A DNA stretch of 47,220 nt, taken from positions 1 to 47,220 of the forward strand of contig JAFYAT010000102.1 of NCBI GenBank assembly GCA_017540585.1, written 5' to 3'. The notes beneath the pieces were generated by a model. The model saw only the letters and a program-made list of their open reading frames with translations, was not told the origin of the DNA and made no database searches. Origin of the DNA: Bacteroidaceae bacterium. Lineage in GTDB: Bacteria; Bacteroidota; Bacteroidia; Bacteroidales; Bacteroidaceae. Made by a program: the position numbers and the translations under genes. Shown here one piece after another: positions 9,105 through 17,174 of this stretch; the first letter of the stretch is position 1, and each line of letters opens with the position of its first letter.

Positions 9105-9569
9105 TTACATGTTATGATTCATCATCCTGTAATTCGCCATCTCCTCATACTTCGTACCTGGACGACCGTAGTTGGCGTATGGATAGATGCTGATACCTCC
9201 ACGAGGAGTGAAGATGCCTGTAACCTCGATATACTTAGGATCCATAAGACGTATGAGATCTTTCATAATCTTATTGACGCAATCCTCGTGGAAGTCGCCA
9301 TGATTACGAAAAGAGAAAAGATAGAGCTTAAGGCTCTTGCTCTCCACCATACGCTGGTCAGGGAGGTATGATATGCGAATCTCTGCAAAGTCTGGCTGTC
9401 CAGTGATAGGGCAGAGGCTTGTGAACTCTGGGCAGTTGAACTGTACCCAATAGTCATTCTCGGGGTGCTTGTTCTGAAATGTCTCCAGAACCTCAGGGGC
9501 ATAATCCTGACGATACTCCGTTTTCTTGCCAAGACTTTTAAGTCCCTCTGTTTCGCGTCCGTTGCTCAT
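9105..9569 (-). CDS. queF: NADPH-dependent 7-cyano-7-deazaguanine (preQ0) reductase QueF
   Basis: 154 aa, the short unimodular tunnelling-fold QueF. Reduces preQ0 to preQ1 in queuosine biosynthesis for tRNA wobble positions. Catalytic Cys53 in [12 protein letters not shown] and Asp60 are present; the substrate/NADPH signature ESKSLKLY starts at Glu76, followed by [10 protein letters not shown] with the expected His-Glu pair. Length and motif order match the Bacillus-type enzyme. First gene of the queF-phoH-helicase run; a well-formed minus-strand promoter lies upstream. No preQ1 riboswitch is visible in the short leader. Confidence 0.97.
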   Translation of the reverse strand: MSNGRETEGLKSLGKKTEYRQDYAPEVLETFQNKHPENDYWVQFNCPEFTSLCPITGQPDFAEIRISYLPDQRMVESKSLKLYLFSFRNHGDFHEDCVNKIMKDLIRLMDPKYIEVTGIFTPRGGISIYPYANYGRPGTKYEEMANYRMMNHNM

Positions 9570-9623
9570 TAAATATGCTTTTGTTTTAGTGAAAATATAC
9601 TTTGAAACTACTTAATTTAGTTG

Positions 9624-9654
9624 CAAAGTTACGGCAAAGTAGAGTAAAAGCAAA
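9624..9654 (-). promoter_or_regulatory. Promoter of queF
   Basis: On the minus strand TTTG (9654-9651), 19 bp, then TAACTTTG (9631-9624): an exact match to the Bacteroidetes vegetative promoter layout. Transcription would begin near 9617, giving a leader of about 48 bases. Confidence 0.8.
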
Positions 9655-9672
9655 GAATGAATGGCATTATTT

Positions 9673-9703
9673 TTTGAAAATAATATTATATTGTATATCT
9701 TTG
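9673..9703 (+). promoter_or_regulatory. Promoter of the glycosyltransferase/HIT gene
   Basis: TTTG (9673-9676), 19 bp, TATCTTTG (9696-9703), again the ideal layout. Transcription would begin near 9711 and leave a leader of about 110 bases. Confidence 0.8.
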
Positions 9704-9718
9704 CACAAATGTTACATT

Positions 9719-9785
9719 TATCCTTTCGGATGGAAATCTGTAATAGCAAGAGAAAGTGAAGCAAAACGGAGACCATCCAAGGAGT
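9719..9785 (+). repeat. Structured leader or repeat-derived sequence
   Basis: The leader contains CCTTTCGGATGG (about 9722) that can pair with CCATCCAAGG (about 9773), ten pairs with a two-base bulge, closing a purine-rich loop of about 40 bases (AGCAAGAGAAAGTGAAGC). A local ATCC/GGAT hairpin competes with it. It does not match a riboswitch class I know, and the purine-rich loop resembles the interspersed AGCGAAGC-type repeats common in Bacteroidetes. Confidence 0.4.
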
Positions 9786-9821
9786 AATCTATAATGTTGA
9801 AAGACCCAAAATATTATTGTT

Positions 9822-12320
9822 ATGAAAAAAGGAATTGATTGCTTCCTTTCATGTGTCAATCTTTCATTGGTTGACAATCTGATAACAGAGCTTAAGGCGC
9901 AGAAGCATATCAACAATGTGTTTATCCTTTCTCCATCAACGGATACTAAGGAATATAAAGGTTGCAAAGTGCTGACGGTTACAAATGCACTCTCGTCACG
10001 CCTTGTCAAGACTATCGCAGATAATGCTGTGTCCGAATTCGCTCTTATCTTTGGACATTCTGAGACCATATCACTCGGATATGGTACAATCAATCGTATA
10101 TACAACGTTGCATTAGGGCTACATCCTTCCATTTTGTATTCAGACCGATACAAGGTAAAGAATGGCGAACGCTATGCTTCTCCTACCATCGACATACAGT
10201 ATGGAAGTGTGCGTGATGACTTCGACTTCGGTTCGATGTTCCTCATTTCCGTGAATATAATGAAAAATTATCTGGAAGAGAAGTCTGATGACGAACTCAT
10301 ATATTCTGGTTGCTATGACTATATGCTCTATCTTCTCCGTCACAAGTATGAGGCACCATTGTTCCATCTTCATGAGTATCTCTATACTGAGGAAGAACTT
10401 GACCTACGCAAGAGTGGCGAGAAACAGTTTGACTACGTTGACCCACGCAACCGTGAGGCGCAGATTGAAAAGGAGAAGGTGTTCACAGAGCACTTAAAGA
10501 AGATTGGTGCATACATCGCACCAGAGTCAGTTGACGAGATAGACCATACCAAGGGCGACTTTGACGTTGAGGCTTCAGTCATCATTCCTGTTCGCAATCG
10601 TGAGAAGACCATAGAAGATGCTGTACGTTCAGCGCTCTCACAGAAGGCATCGTTTGATTATAATGTGATTGTTGTAGATAACCATTCAACAGATGGTACA
10701 ACAGATATATTGAACAAATTAGCTAAGGAAGACAGCCGTGTAAAGCATATCATTCCATCTCGTACAGACCTCGGAATAGGCGGCTGTTGGAACCTTGCCT
10801 GCAATTCTGAATTCTGCGGTCGTTTTGCCGTTCAGCTTGACAGCGATGACCTATATAGTGGCGAAGATACTCTCCAGCGTATCGTCAACAAGTTCTACGA
10901 GGAGAAGTGTGCCATGGTTATCGGCTCTTACCGTATGTGTAACTTCCAACTTGAGACTCTCCCTCCAGGCCTTATCGACCATAAGGAATGGACGGATGAT
11001 AACGGACGAAACAATGCCCTTCGAATCAATGGTCTTGGTGCGCCACGAGCATTCTTCACACCATTGTTGCGCAAGATAGGCGTGCCTAATACAAGTTATG
11101 GTGAGGATTATGCACTTGGTCTTGCTTTCTCACGCAAGTATAAGATTGGACGTATCTTTGACGAGCTCTACCTTTGCCGTCGTTGGGAAGGTAACTCTGA
11201 TGCCGCACTCTCACCTGAGAAGGTAAACGCTAATAATGCGTACAAGGACGGACTTCGTACATTGGAGATACTTGACCGTCGCAACCTCAACAACTATTGG
11301 AATTGCGAGGCGACAATAGAAATTGCAAATGAGTTGTTTGACCTTCAGATGGAGAAGTGGAAGGAAGTAGCTGAACGCTATGAACAGTTGAAGAACGTAG
11401 CAGTAAACAATATCATTTGTGACCAAGTGAAGCTTGTCACTCAGTATAATCCTGCACGCATCGTAAGTACTGGCGCAAAGATAGATGCAAAAGCCATCAA
11501 GGAACGTCCTTGTTTCCTTTGTGAGCATAACCGACCAGAGGAACAGATTGACAACTCTATAGCTAAGAGATACCAGTTGTTGGTCAATCCATTTCCAATC
11601 CTTCCTCGTCATTTCACTATTCCATCACGTCATCATCAGCCACAAGCAATCCTAGAAAGCTATGAGGATATGATGAGTATCACGGATGGATTGGGCGACG
11701 AGATGCTGGTGTTCTACAACGGACCTCTCTGCGGAGCCTCCGCTCCTGATCACATGCACTTCCAAGCGGGAAGTCGTGGTGTTGTTCCATTAGAGCGTGA
11801 CTGGGATAACAACTACCGCAGAACACGTTCACGCATATATCCTATCAGCGAGGAGGAGTTGCTTGAGGCAAGTCGTCTTGAGCAGATAGCCGACAACACA
11901 GGTATCTTCAGCCTTCGTGGTTATGTATGTCCAGGTGTAATAATCATCACTCGTACGCCTTCGGCTAATGCTTATCTTTTCAAGAAGATTTATGATGTAC
12001 TTCCTATACCAGAGGGAGCAACAGAGCCAATGATGAACATCCTTGCATGGAAGGAGGCAAGTTCTACAGATGGTTCGCCACGTATCGTGAGCGTAATCCT
12101 ACCACGTGCAAAGCATCGTCCCGACTGCTACTATGCAGAAAGCAACGAAAAGATTCTTGTCAGCCCTGGTGCTCTCGACATGGGAGGCTTAATTATCACT
12201 CCACGTGAGGAAGACTTCCGTAAGATTACTCCAGACATGGCAGGAAGCATCATTCGTGAGTGCGGAATGTCTCTTGACGATGAATTGGAGATGATTATGA
12301 ACATGAAGAAAGTACGATGA
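9822..12320 (+). CDS. Family 2 glycosyltransferase fused to a GalT/HIT-like (DUF4922-type) domain
   Basis: 832 aa, no signal peptide or membrane span, so cytoplasmic. Three parts: an N-terminal 240 residues that resembles a degenerate nucleotidyl/glycosyl-transferase fold (LITELKAQKHINNVFILSPS); a GT-A glycosyltransferase (about 251-470) with ASVIIPVRNREKTIEDAVRS, VVDNHSTDGT and the acidic metal motif QLDSDD (about 337-342); and a C-terminal domain (about 555-832) with CFLCEHN (563-569), NPFPILPRHFTIPSRHHQPQ and the HxHxQ motif DHMHFQ (H644, H646, Q648), the pattern of GalT/Ap4A-phosphorylase-like nucleotidyl transferases. Such a fusion could both make or break a nucleotide sugar and transfer it; substrate unknown. 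Stop overlaps the next ATG (ATGA), so it is translationally coupled to the SpoIID-like gene. Confidence 0.85.
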   Translation: MKKGIDCFLSCVNLSLVDNLITELKAQKHINNVFILSPSTDTKEYKGCKVLTVTNALSSRLVKTIADNAVSEFALIFGHSETISLGYGTINRIYNVALGLHPSILYSDRYKVKNGERYASPTIDIQYGSVRDDFDFGSMFLISVNIMKNYLEEKSDDELIYSGCYDYMLYLLRHKYEAPLFHLHEYLYTEEELDLRKSGEKQFDYVDPRNREAQIEKEKVFTEHLKKIGAYIAPESVDEIDHTKGDFDVEASVIIPVRNREKTIEDAVRSALSQKASFDYNVIVVDNHSTDGTTDILNKLAKEDSRVKHIIPSRTDLGIGGCWNLACNSEFCGRFAVQLDSDDLYSGEDTLQRIVNKFYEEKCAMVIGSYRMCNFQLETLPPGLIDHKEWTDDNGRNNALRINGLGAPRAFFTPLLRKIGVPNTSYGEDYALGLAFSRKYKIGRIFDELYLCRRWEGNSDAALSPEKVNANNAYKDGLRTLEILDRRNLNNYWNCEATIEIANELFDLQMEKWKEVAERYEQLKNVAVNNIICDQVKLVTQYNPARIVSTGAKIDAKAIKERPCFLCEHNRPEEQIDNSIAKRYQLLVNPFPILPRHFTIPSRHHQPQAILESYEDMMSITDGLGDEMLVFYNGPLCGASAPDHMHFQAGSRGVVPLERDWDNNYRRTRSRIYPISEEELLEASRLEQIADNTGIFSLRGYVCPGVIIITRTPSANAYLFKKIYDVLPIPEGATEPMMNILAWKEASSTDGSPRIVSVILPRAKHRPDCYYAESNEKILVSPGALDMGGLIITPREEDFRKITPDMAGSIIRECGMSLDDELEMIMNMKKVR

Positions 12321-13549
12321 AAGAACCCAAGATAAGTGTTGGCATTTTGCACGCAGCCAATATACGATTTATCCTTAATTCAACCTATAAAGTAGGTAAT
12401 GAGGGAGTGAAGGGTGACGACGAGGTCTCCTTAACTGATGGGCGTATCTGTTGGCGTGGCAAGGCTTATGACGAACTGATATTCGAACCAAAGGAGGCAG
12501 ATGCTTCCTTTGGTTTGTATGATGTAATAATAGGTATCAACTTCCATTGGGAACGAAAGGAGAACCAGACGTTCAAGGGAATCCTCAAGTTCATCATAGA
12601 TAAGGGTACGCTCTGTGCCGTCAACATTCTTGGTGTGGAAGATTACCTCAAGTGCGTCATCTCAAGCGAGATGAGCGCAACGGCAAGTCTTGAGTTCCTA
12701 AAGGCACACGCCGTTATTAGTCGCTCGTGGGTGCTGGCGCAGATAAGTTGTAAGCATCATGCCGAGGCTTTGGGAGATCGTGCTTCTTCCTCAGAGGGTG
12801 TCGATACGATTATCAGATGGTATGACCATGACGCTCACAAGAACTTTGATGTGTGTGCCGATGACCATTGCCAGAGGTATCAGGGTATTACACGTATCAA
12901 GAGTCAAACAGCCCTTGATGCTGTTGAAGCTACGAGGGGCAAAGTACTTATGTTTGCCGACGAGATATGTGATGCCCGTTTCTCCAAATGCTGTGGTGGT
13001 ATGATGGAGGAGTTCCAGAACTGCTGGGAAGACTCTCCTAAACCTTATCTCGTTGCAAAGCCCGATGCCATAGGCGATAGTGGAGACTTCTGCAACACGA
13101 ACGATAAGAGCATCCTTTCGCAGGTACTTAATGGCTATGACCAAGAGACGGCAGACTTCTATCGTTGGACGGTCAAATATACAACAGAAGAGATTAGTGA
13201 GCTTGTAGCACGTAAGTCGGGTATCGACTTCGGAACCATCAGGGAACTTGTTCCTGTCAAGCGTGGTCCTTCGGGACGTCTTATCCTTCTCAAGATAGTA
13301 GGTGATAAGAATACAGTAACCGTGGGCAAGGAACTTGAAATAAGAAAATGGCTCAGCGAGTCACACCTCTATTCTTCTGCTTTCGATGTGGAGAAAACTA
13401 CTGATGGTTTCATTCTTCATGGTAAAGGTTGGGGACACGGTGTAGGCCTCTGCCAGATTGGTGCTGCCGTTATGGGTAGCAAGGGATTTAAGTATGACGG
13501 CATACTTATGCATTACTATCCTAATTCTGAGATAAAGAAGATATATTGA
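12317..13549 (+). CDS. SpoIID/LytB-domain protein without signal peptide
   Basis: 410 aa. SpoIID proteins are lytic transglycosylases that cut glycan strands lacking stem peptides. The core is present: GVEDYLKCVISSEMSATASLEFLKAHAVISRSW, with the catalytic Glu at 118 in SSEM, and the typical ending KGWGHGVGLCQIGAAVMG (about 372-390) and HYYPNSEI. Cys pairs around 228-240 (SKCCGGMMEE) may bind metal. The N-terminus (MKEPKISVGIL) goes straight into the first domain strand with no signal sequence or membrane anchor, so the protein should stay in the cytoplasm, unlike sporulation SpoIID. It overlaps the upstream gene by 4 bases and precedes two AmpG-like transporters, which supports work on imported wall fragments (inference). 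Confidence 0.88.
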   Translation: MKEPKISVGILHAANIRFILNSTYKVGNEGVKGDDEVSLTDGRICWRGKAYDELIFEPKEADASFGLYDVIIGINFHWERKENQTFKGILKFIIDKGTLCAVNILGVEDYLKCVISSEMSATASLEFLKAHAVISRSWVLAQISCKHHAEALGDRASSSEGVDTIIRWYDHDAHKNFDVCADDHCQRYQGITRIKSQTALDAVEATRGKVLMFADEICDARFSKCCGGMMEEFQNCWEDSPKPYLVAKPDAIGDSGDFCNTNDKSILSQVLNGYDQETADFYRWTVKYTTEEISELVARKSGIDFGTIRELVPVKRGPSGRLILLKIVGDKNTVTVGKELEIRKWLSESHLYSSAFDVEKTTDGFILHGKGWGHGVGLCQIGAAVMGSKGFKYDGILMHYYPNSEIKKIY

Positions 13550-13551
13550 TG

Positions 13552-13610
13552 ATGTCAAATCCATGATTTATGCCTTCGGGTGAAGTGTTCGAGACGCATG
13601 GATTTGACAT
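13552..13610. terminator. 14-bp perfect inverted repeat after the SpoIID-like gene
   Basis: ATGTCAAATCCATG (13552-13565) faces CATGGATTTGACAT (13597-13610), 14 of 14, enclosing 31 bases with an inner CTTC-GGGT-GAAG hairpin. It begins three bases after the upstream stop codon. There is no T-run, so it may be an attenuator, RNA-stability element or operator for the next gene rather than a strong terminator. Confidence 0.55.
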
Positions 13611-13639
13611 GTATAGATTTGAGATTTTAAACATCAAGC

Positions 13640-14917
13640 ATGTCAGAAAAGAGAAGACATAGTCCTTGGTTCTGGATTCCGAGCCTGTGTGCAGCAGAAG
13701 AGATACCATCAGCGATGGTGACTTATGTTGCTCTGCTGATGTTTATTCAGTTTGGACAGAGCAATGCCATGTCTTCGCTCCTTGGCGGGCTGCTCTTCCT
13801 TCCTTGGGTTATGAAGTCGTATCTACGTAGTAAGGTGCGCAATGCAGGATGTTTTAAGAAACACATACATATTGTTGAGGCTTGCATCTTCGTGTGTCTA
13901 TATGGCACGACGTTGTATCTCGACAAATTCTCCCCCAACACGCTTGTGCTCTTTGCCATTATGTTTGTTGTGTGCTTCTTCTGTGCATGGCATGAGTTAT
14001 TGGCAAAGATGTACTACAATCGTATGCTCTTTCCACGCCAGCAGTTGCTCTATAACAAGACCAAGATATTTGCATCACAAAGTACGGTTGTACTTACATA
14101 CGGAGTGCTTATTATCGTAGTTGGCTTTGCCGAGGTGTTCTTCCGCAGCTATCGTAAGGCATGGGCAATGGAAAGCTACCTTGTGGCAGGAGTGTTCTTG
14201 TTCTTCCTAATACTGAACTTCCTTGTGCTTCAGAATCCGCGTATTCATAATCCGTATAGACACGAGTCGTTAATTCATGCCGTGAAGAATGAGATACATA
14301 TTGTGGAGCGCATACGCCAGAAACAGTATTCGTTTCGTGTCATTGCCTCCTTGTTCTTCCTGTTGCTACCACAGGCATTGATGTTTCAGACACGTGTATT
14401 CTTCCTTATGTCTTCTGTCAAGACTGGAGGACTTGGTTGTAGCATACAAGATGTGGGATTTGCTCAGGGAACAATAGGTGTGATAGCCTTCTCCATCGGT
14501 GTGACTCTTGGCAGGATGTTCATTGACCGTTACGATTATGGCAGGATGTTCTGGTACATGGCAATTCCTTTGACATTGTCGCCAATGTGCTATGTGTTCA
14601 TGTCACAATATCCTGTGTATGATGATATGCAAGCCTTGTGTTGCATGACATTCCTTGCACAGTTGTGCTTTGGATTTGGACTGAATATATGTATGTATTT
14701 CGTACATTATATATCTAATGAGAGATACCGTAACACTATAAACTATCTCTACGTGCCACTTGTGGCAGGAGCGATGCTTGTTCCTATGTGTGTGTCAGGA
14801 TTCCTTACCGACATCCTTGGTTTCAAGACGTTCTTCCTCATTGACCTTGCCTGTGCTCCTGTTGCATGGCTCGTGATATGCGTGGCGAAGGTGAAAGAGA
14901 AGTTGCATACTTCATAG
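13640..14917 (+). CDS. MFS transporter, AmpG/PAT-like, first of a pair
   Basis: 425 aa inner-membrane protein with about 12 hydrophobic segments. Opens with HSPWFWIPSLCAAEEIPSAM, parallel to the opening of the second transporter (PYAWVPSLYLGEALPYTAVM), so both belong to the acetyl-CoA/AmpG-type MFS branch. AmpG carries anhydro-muropeptides into the cytoplasm. This copy is more diverged: it lacks a clear GxLxDR-type loop and has Cys-rich helices (ALCCMTFLAQLCFGFGLNICM). It follows the SpoIID-like gene by 90 bp on the same strand. Substrate is not shown by the sequence; muropeptides or related sugars are an inference from the neighbours. Confidence 0.85.
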   Translation: MSEKRRHSPWFWIPSLCAAEEIPSAMVTYVALLMFIQFGQSNAMSSLLGGLLFLPWVMKSYLRSKVRNAGCFKKHIHIVEACIFVCLYGTTLYLDKFSPNTLVLFAIMFVVCFFCAWHELLAKMYYNRMLFPRQQLLYNKTKIFASQSTVVLTYGVLIIVVGFAEVFFRSYRKAWAMESYLVAGVFLFFLILNFLVLQNPRIHNPYRHESLIHAVKNEIHIVERIRQKQYSFRVIASLFFLLLPQALMFQTRVFFLMSSVKTGGLGCSIQDVGFAQGTIGVIAFSIGVTLGRMFIDRYDYGRMFWYMAIPLTLSPMCYVFMSQYPVYDDMQALCCMTFLAQLCFGFGLNICMYFVHYISNERYRNTINYLYVPLVAGAMLVPMCVSGFLTDILGFKTFFLIDLACAPVAWLVICVAKVKEKLHTS

Positions 14918-14924
14918 TATGGTA

Positions 14925-14960
14925 GTTAACTTCCGTTAACTTCGGTTAACTCCCATTAAA
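14925..14960. repeat. 10-bp array of GTTAAC units
   Basis: GTTAAC at 14925, 14935 and 14945, then ATTAAA at 14955: units GTTAACTTCC, GTTAACTTCG, GTTAACTCCC. The same unit family returns at 35811-35850. Confidence 0.8.
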
Positions 14961-14974
14961 AATGCAGGTCAACA

Positions 14975-15068
14975 TCAATCCTCGATCGATATGGTAATCC
15001 TTTCCTCGATTGAATTACTATATCAATCCTCGATCGATATAGTATATCGATCCTCATACGAAATAATA
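14975..15068. repeat. 24-bp-period array, four units
   Basis: TCCTCGAT starts at 14979, 15003 and 15027 and TCCTCATA at 15051, steps of exactly 24. Units 1 and 3 share TCAATCCTCGATCGATAT (14975-14992, 15023-15040). ATCGAT palindromes sit in the units. The array ends 64 bp before the ATG of the second transporter, where its promoter would be expected; no convincing -7 box is visible. Confidence 0.85.
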
Positions 15069-15132
15069 TCGCGGTTACCGTATGATTTAAGTCCTTAATC
15101 AAGACGACAAAAAGTAATATATAAATAAGAAT

Positions 15133-16395
15133 ATGAAGACAACAAAACCATACGCATGGGTTCCATCGCTGTATCTTGGCGAGGCGCTTCCCTACACGGC
15201 AGTCATGCTGCTCTCCGTGATTATGTTCAAGGAGTTTGGTCTTACTGATGGCGAGATAACAGTCTATACTGGCTGGCTCGGCTTGCCGTGGGTAATCAAG
15301 CCGATATGGAGTCCTATCATCGACAATATGAAGACAAAGCGATGGTGGATTCTCTCCATGCAGTTTGTCATGGGAGTAGCGCTCGGTCTTGTAGCATTCA
15401 CCCTTCCTACATCCTTCTGGTTGCAAGGTTCATTGGCTTTGTTCATGGTCATAGCCTTTGCAAGTTCCACTCACGACATATCCGCTGATGGCTTCTATAT
15501 CATCGGCCTTGAGGATAGAGAACAGGAGCTGTATGTTGGCGTGCGCAACACCTTCTACCGTATAGGCATGGTGATAGGTCAGGGCGGACTCGTGATGCTT
15601 GTGGGTGCTATGCAGAACGGCTTCTTCGGCTCGGCTCTTGCTGGTTCGGCTACTCCATGGATGACGGCATTCCTTATCCTTGGCGGTCTTATGGTGCTAT
15701 TGTCACTCTACCATTCACGTATGTTGCCAGACGTGGAACATGGAGTGGTGAACGACACGTTTGATGTCAAAGTACAGGCACAGGAGTTTGTCAATACCCT
15801 CAAGGTGTTCCTCACCAAGCCTCACCTTATCTCTGCTGTTGCTTTCATCCTTCTTTTCCGTTTGCCAGAAGGATTGCTCACTAAGATTGTGCCGCTGTTC
15901 CTCACACGTAGCAAGGCAGAGGGAGGACTTGAACTCAGTAACGTGGATTTCGGATTCATTAGTGGAACGCTTGGCGTTATAGGTCTCCTTGCTGGTGGTA
16001 TCATAGGCGGTTGGGCTGTGTCAAAGTGGGGACTGAAGCGTTGTCTTTGGCCTCTCGTGCTTAGCATTACTGTGCCAGATGTGGTGTATGTCTATCTCAG
16101 TTCCGTTCCTACGGACAACCTGTGGATTATCGGCAGTTGCCTTTGCTTTGAGCAGATAGGCTATGGTCTTGGTTTTGCCGCATACACTCTTTTCCTTGTT
16201 ACTTTCTCACGTGGCGAACGTAGCACATCTGTCTTTTCTATCTGTACGGCAGGACAGTACCTTGGTGGTGTGATGCTTCCGGGAATGGTGTCAGGACTTA
16301 TTTCTGAAAATATTGGCTATCAGTCATTCTTCATACTTATCATGGCTCTCTGTTTGGTTACATTTGCCGTGACTGCATGGGCAAAGATAGAGTAG
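15133..16395 (+). CDS. MFS transporter, AmpG-like, second of a pair
   Basis: 420 aa, about 12 membrane segments. N-terminal PYAWVPSLYLGEALPYTAVM and GWLGLPWVIKPIWSPIIDNM followed by RWWIL are typical of AmpG/acetyl-CoA-transporter MFS proteins, as is the ASSTHDISADGFYI helix with its Asp-Gly in the region corresponding to the AmpG ALQDI.AD motif. This closer match makes muropeptide uptake plausible. Convergent with the lipoprotein gene downstream; the two share a bidirectional terminator. Confidence 0.88.
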   Translation: MKTTKPYAWVPSLYLGEALPYTAVMLLSVIMFKEFGLTDGEITVYTGWLGLPWVIKPIWSPIIDNMKTKRWWILSMQFVMGVALGLVAFTLPTSFWLQGSLALFMVIAFASSTHDISADGFYIIGLEDREQELYVGVRNTFYRIGMVIGQGGLVMLVGAMQNGFFGSALAGSATPWMTAFLILGGLMVLLSLYHSRMLPDVEHGVVNDTFDVKVQAQEFVNTLKVFLTKPHLISAVAFILLFRLPEGLLTKIVPLFLTRSKAEGGLELSNVDFGFISGTLGVIGLLAGGIIGGWAVSKWGLKRCLWPLVLSITVPDVVYVYLSSVPTDNLWIIGSCLCFEQIGYGLGFAAYTLFLVTFSRGERSTSVFSICTAGQYLGGVMLPGMVSGLISENIGYQSFFILIMALCLVTFAVTAWAKIE

Positions 16396-16445
16396 AACAT
16401 TTGCGTTATTCTGTATGGAATAAGTAATGAGACACTTTATAAAAG

Positions 16446-16484
16446 AAAAAACTCCAGGGGAATGTGAGTCCTCTGGAGTTTTTT
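16446..16484. terminator. Bidirectional intrinsic terminator
   Basis: AAAAAACTCCAGGGG (16446-16460) faces CCTCTGGAGTTTTTT (16470-16484), 14 of 15 positions complementary, loop of 9. It has T-runs in both directions and sits between two convergent genes. Confidence 0.9.
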
Positions 16485-16487
16485 ATT

Positions 16488-17060
16488 TTATTTATTCAAC
16501 TTTTTCTTGAGTGCTTCTGCTGCGCTATTGATAGCTTTTGTTGCTTCCTCGTTAGCTTTCTGTGTTGCAGCTTCGGCTGCTTCATTAGCCTTAGCCTTGG
16601 CATCTTCCTTAATCTTTGCCTTGGTCTCTTCTGCAGCTGCCTTTACCTGTTTGTTTACGGTGTTGGCATCTGATGTTGCAGCATCCTTAGCCTCGTTTCC
16701 GAGTGCGCTTGCTGTAGCAGGAGCTGACTGGATTCCGTTGATGATGTCGGCTACTGTGAACTCTCCAGTTGCAAGCTTGTCGAGATCTTCCTTATGGTTA
16801 GCTGCAAACTCCTGAAGCTTGTATGCAAACTTCTTTACCTCAGTAGAGTCAAGGTTGGCAGCAAGTTCATGAAGCTTAGAAAGCTCTTCCTTTACAGCAT
16901 CTTCATCGCCTGATGCTACTGCTTCCTCAAGTGCAGCAAGCTCGTCTGTCTGTTCTTCAACTTCAGTAGTGTCCTGATCTGTTGCCTCGTTAGTGGAGTT
17001 GCCACAAGACGAGAATGTGATTGCTGCAACGGCAGCAATAGCAACGAAAATCTTCCTCAT
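16488..17060 (-). CDS. Ala-rich helical lipoprotein
   Basis: 190 aa. N-terminal MRKIFVAIAAVAAITFSSCGN is a lipoprotein signal with lipobox FSSC, so the mature chain starts at Cys19 and is anchored in the envelope. The mature part is acidic at first (EATDQDTTEVEEQTDELAAL) and then an Ala/Lys/Glu-rich low-complexity helix from about residue 120 (AAAEETKAKIKEDAKAKANE...) like LEA-type or periplasmic spacer proteins; coiled coil is likely. No enzyme motif. Divergent from the S41-like gene, with which it shares a promoter region. Function unknown. Confidence 0.85.
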   Translation of the reverse strand: MRKIFVAIAAVAAITFSSCGNSTNEATDQDTTEVEEQTDELAALEEAVASGDEDAVKEELSKLHELAANLDSTEVKKFAYKLQEFAANHKEDLDKLATGEFTVADIINGIQSAPATASALGNEAKDAATSDANTVNKQVKAAAEETKAKIKEDAKAKANEAAEAATQKANEEATKAINSAAEALKKKLNK

Positions 17061-17106
17061 AATTTGTGTTTTTAATTGTTGATAATTTAATATATGTGTT
17101 ATGGTG

Positions 17107-17135
17107 CAAATATACTAAGTTTTTTATTATCTTTG
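17107..17135. promoter_or_regulatory. Divergent promoter pair
   Basis: Minus strand: TATATTTG (17114-17107) for the Ala-rich lipoprotein gene. Plus strand: TATCTTTG (17128-17135) for the S41-like gene, 40 bp before its ATG. The two -7 boxes lie 13 bp apart, so the promoters overlap and probably exclude each other. Confidence 0.65.
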
Positions 17136-17174
17136 CAAGAAATTTGGATTTTATCCGAAATATAACGCAAATAT

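Noticed and set aside
9105-9654. preQ1 riboswitch before queF
   Set aside because: The leader from the mapped promoter is about 48 bases and shows no preQ1 pseudoknot pattern.
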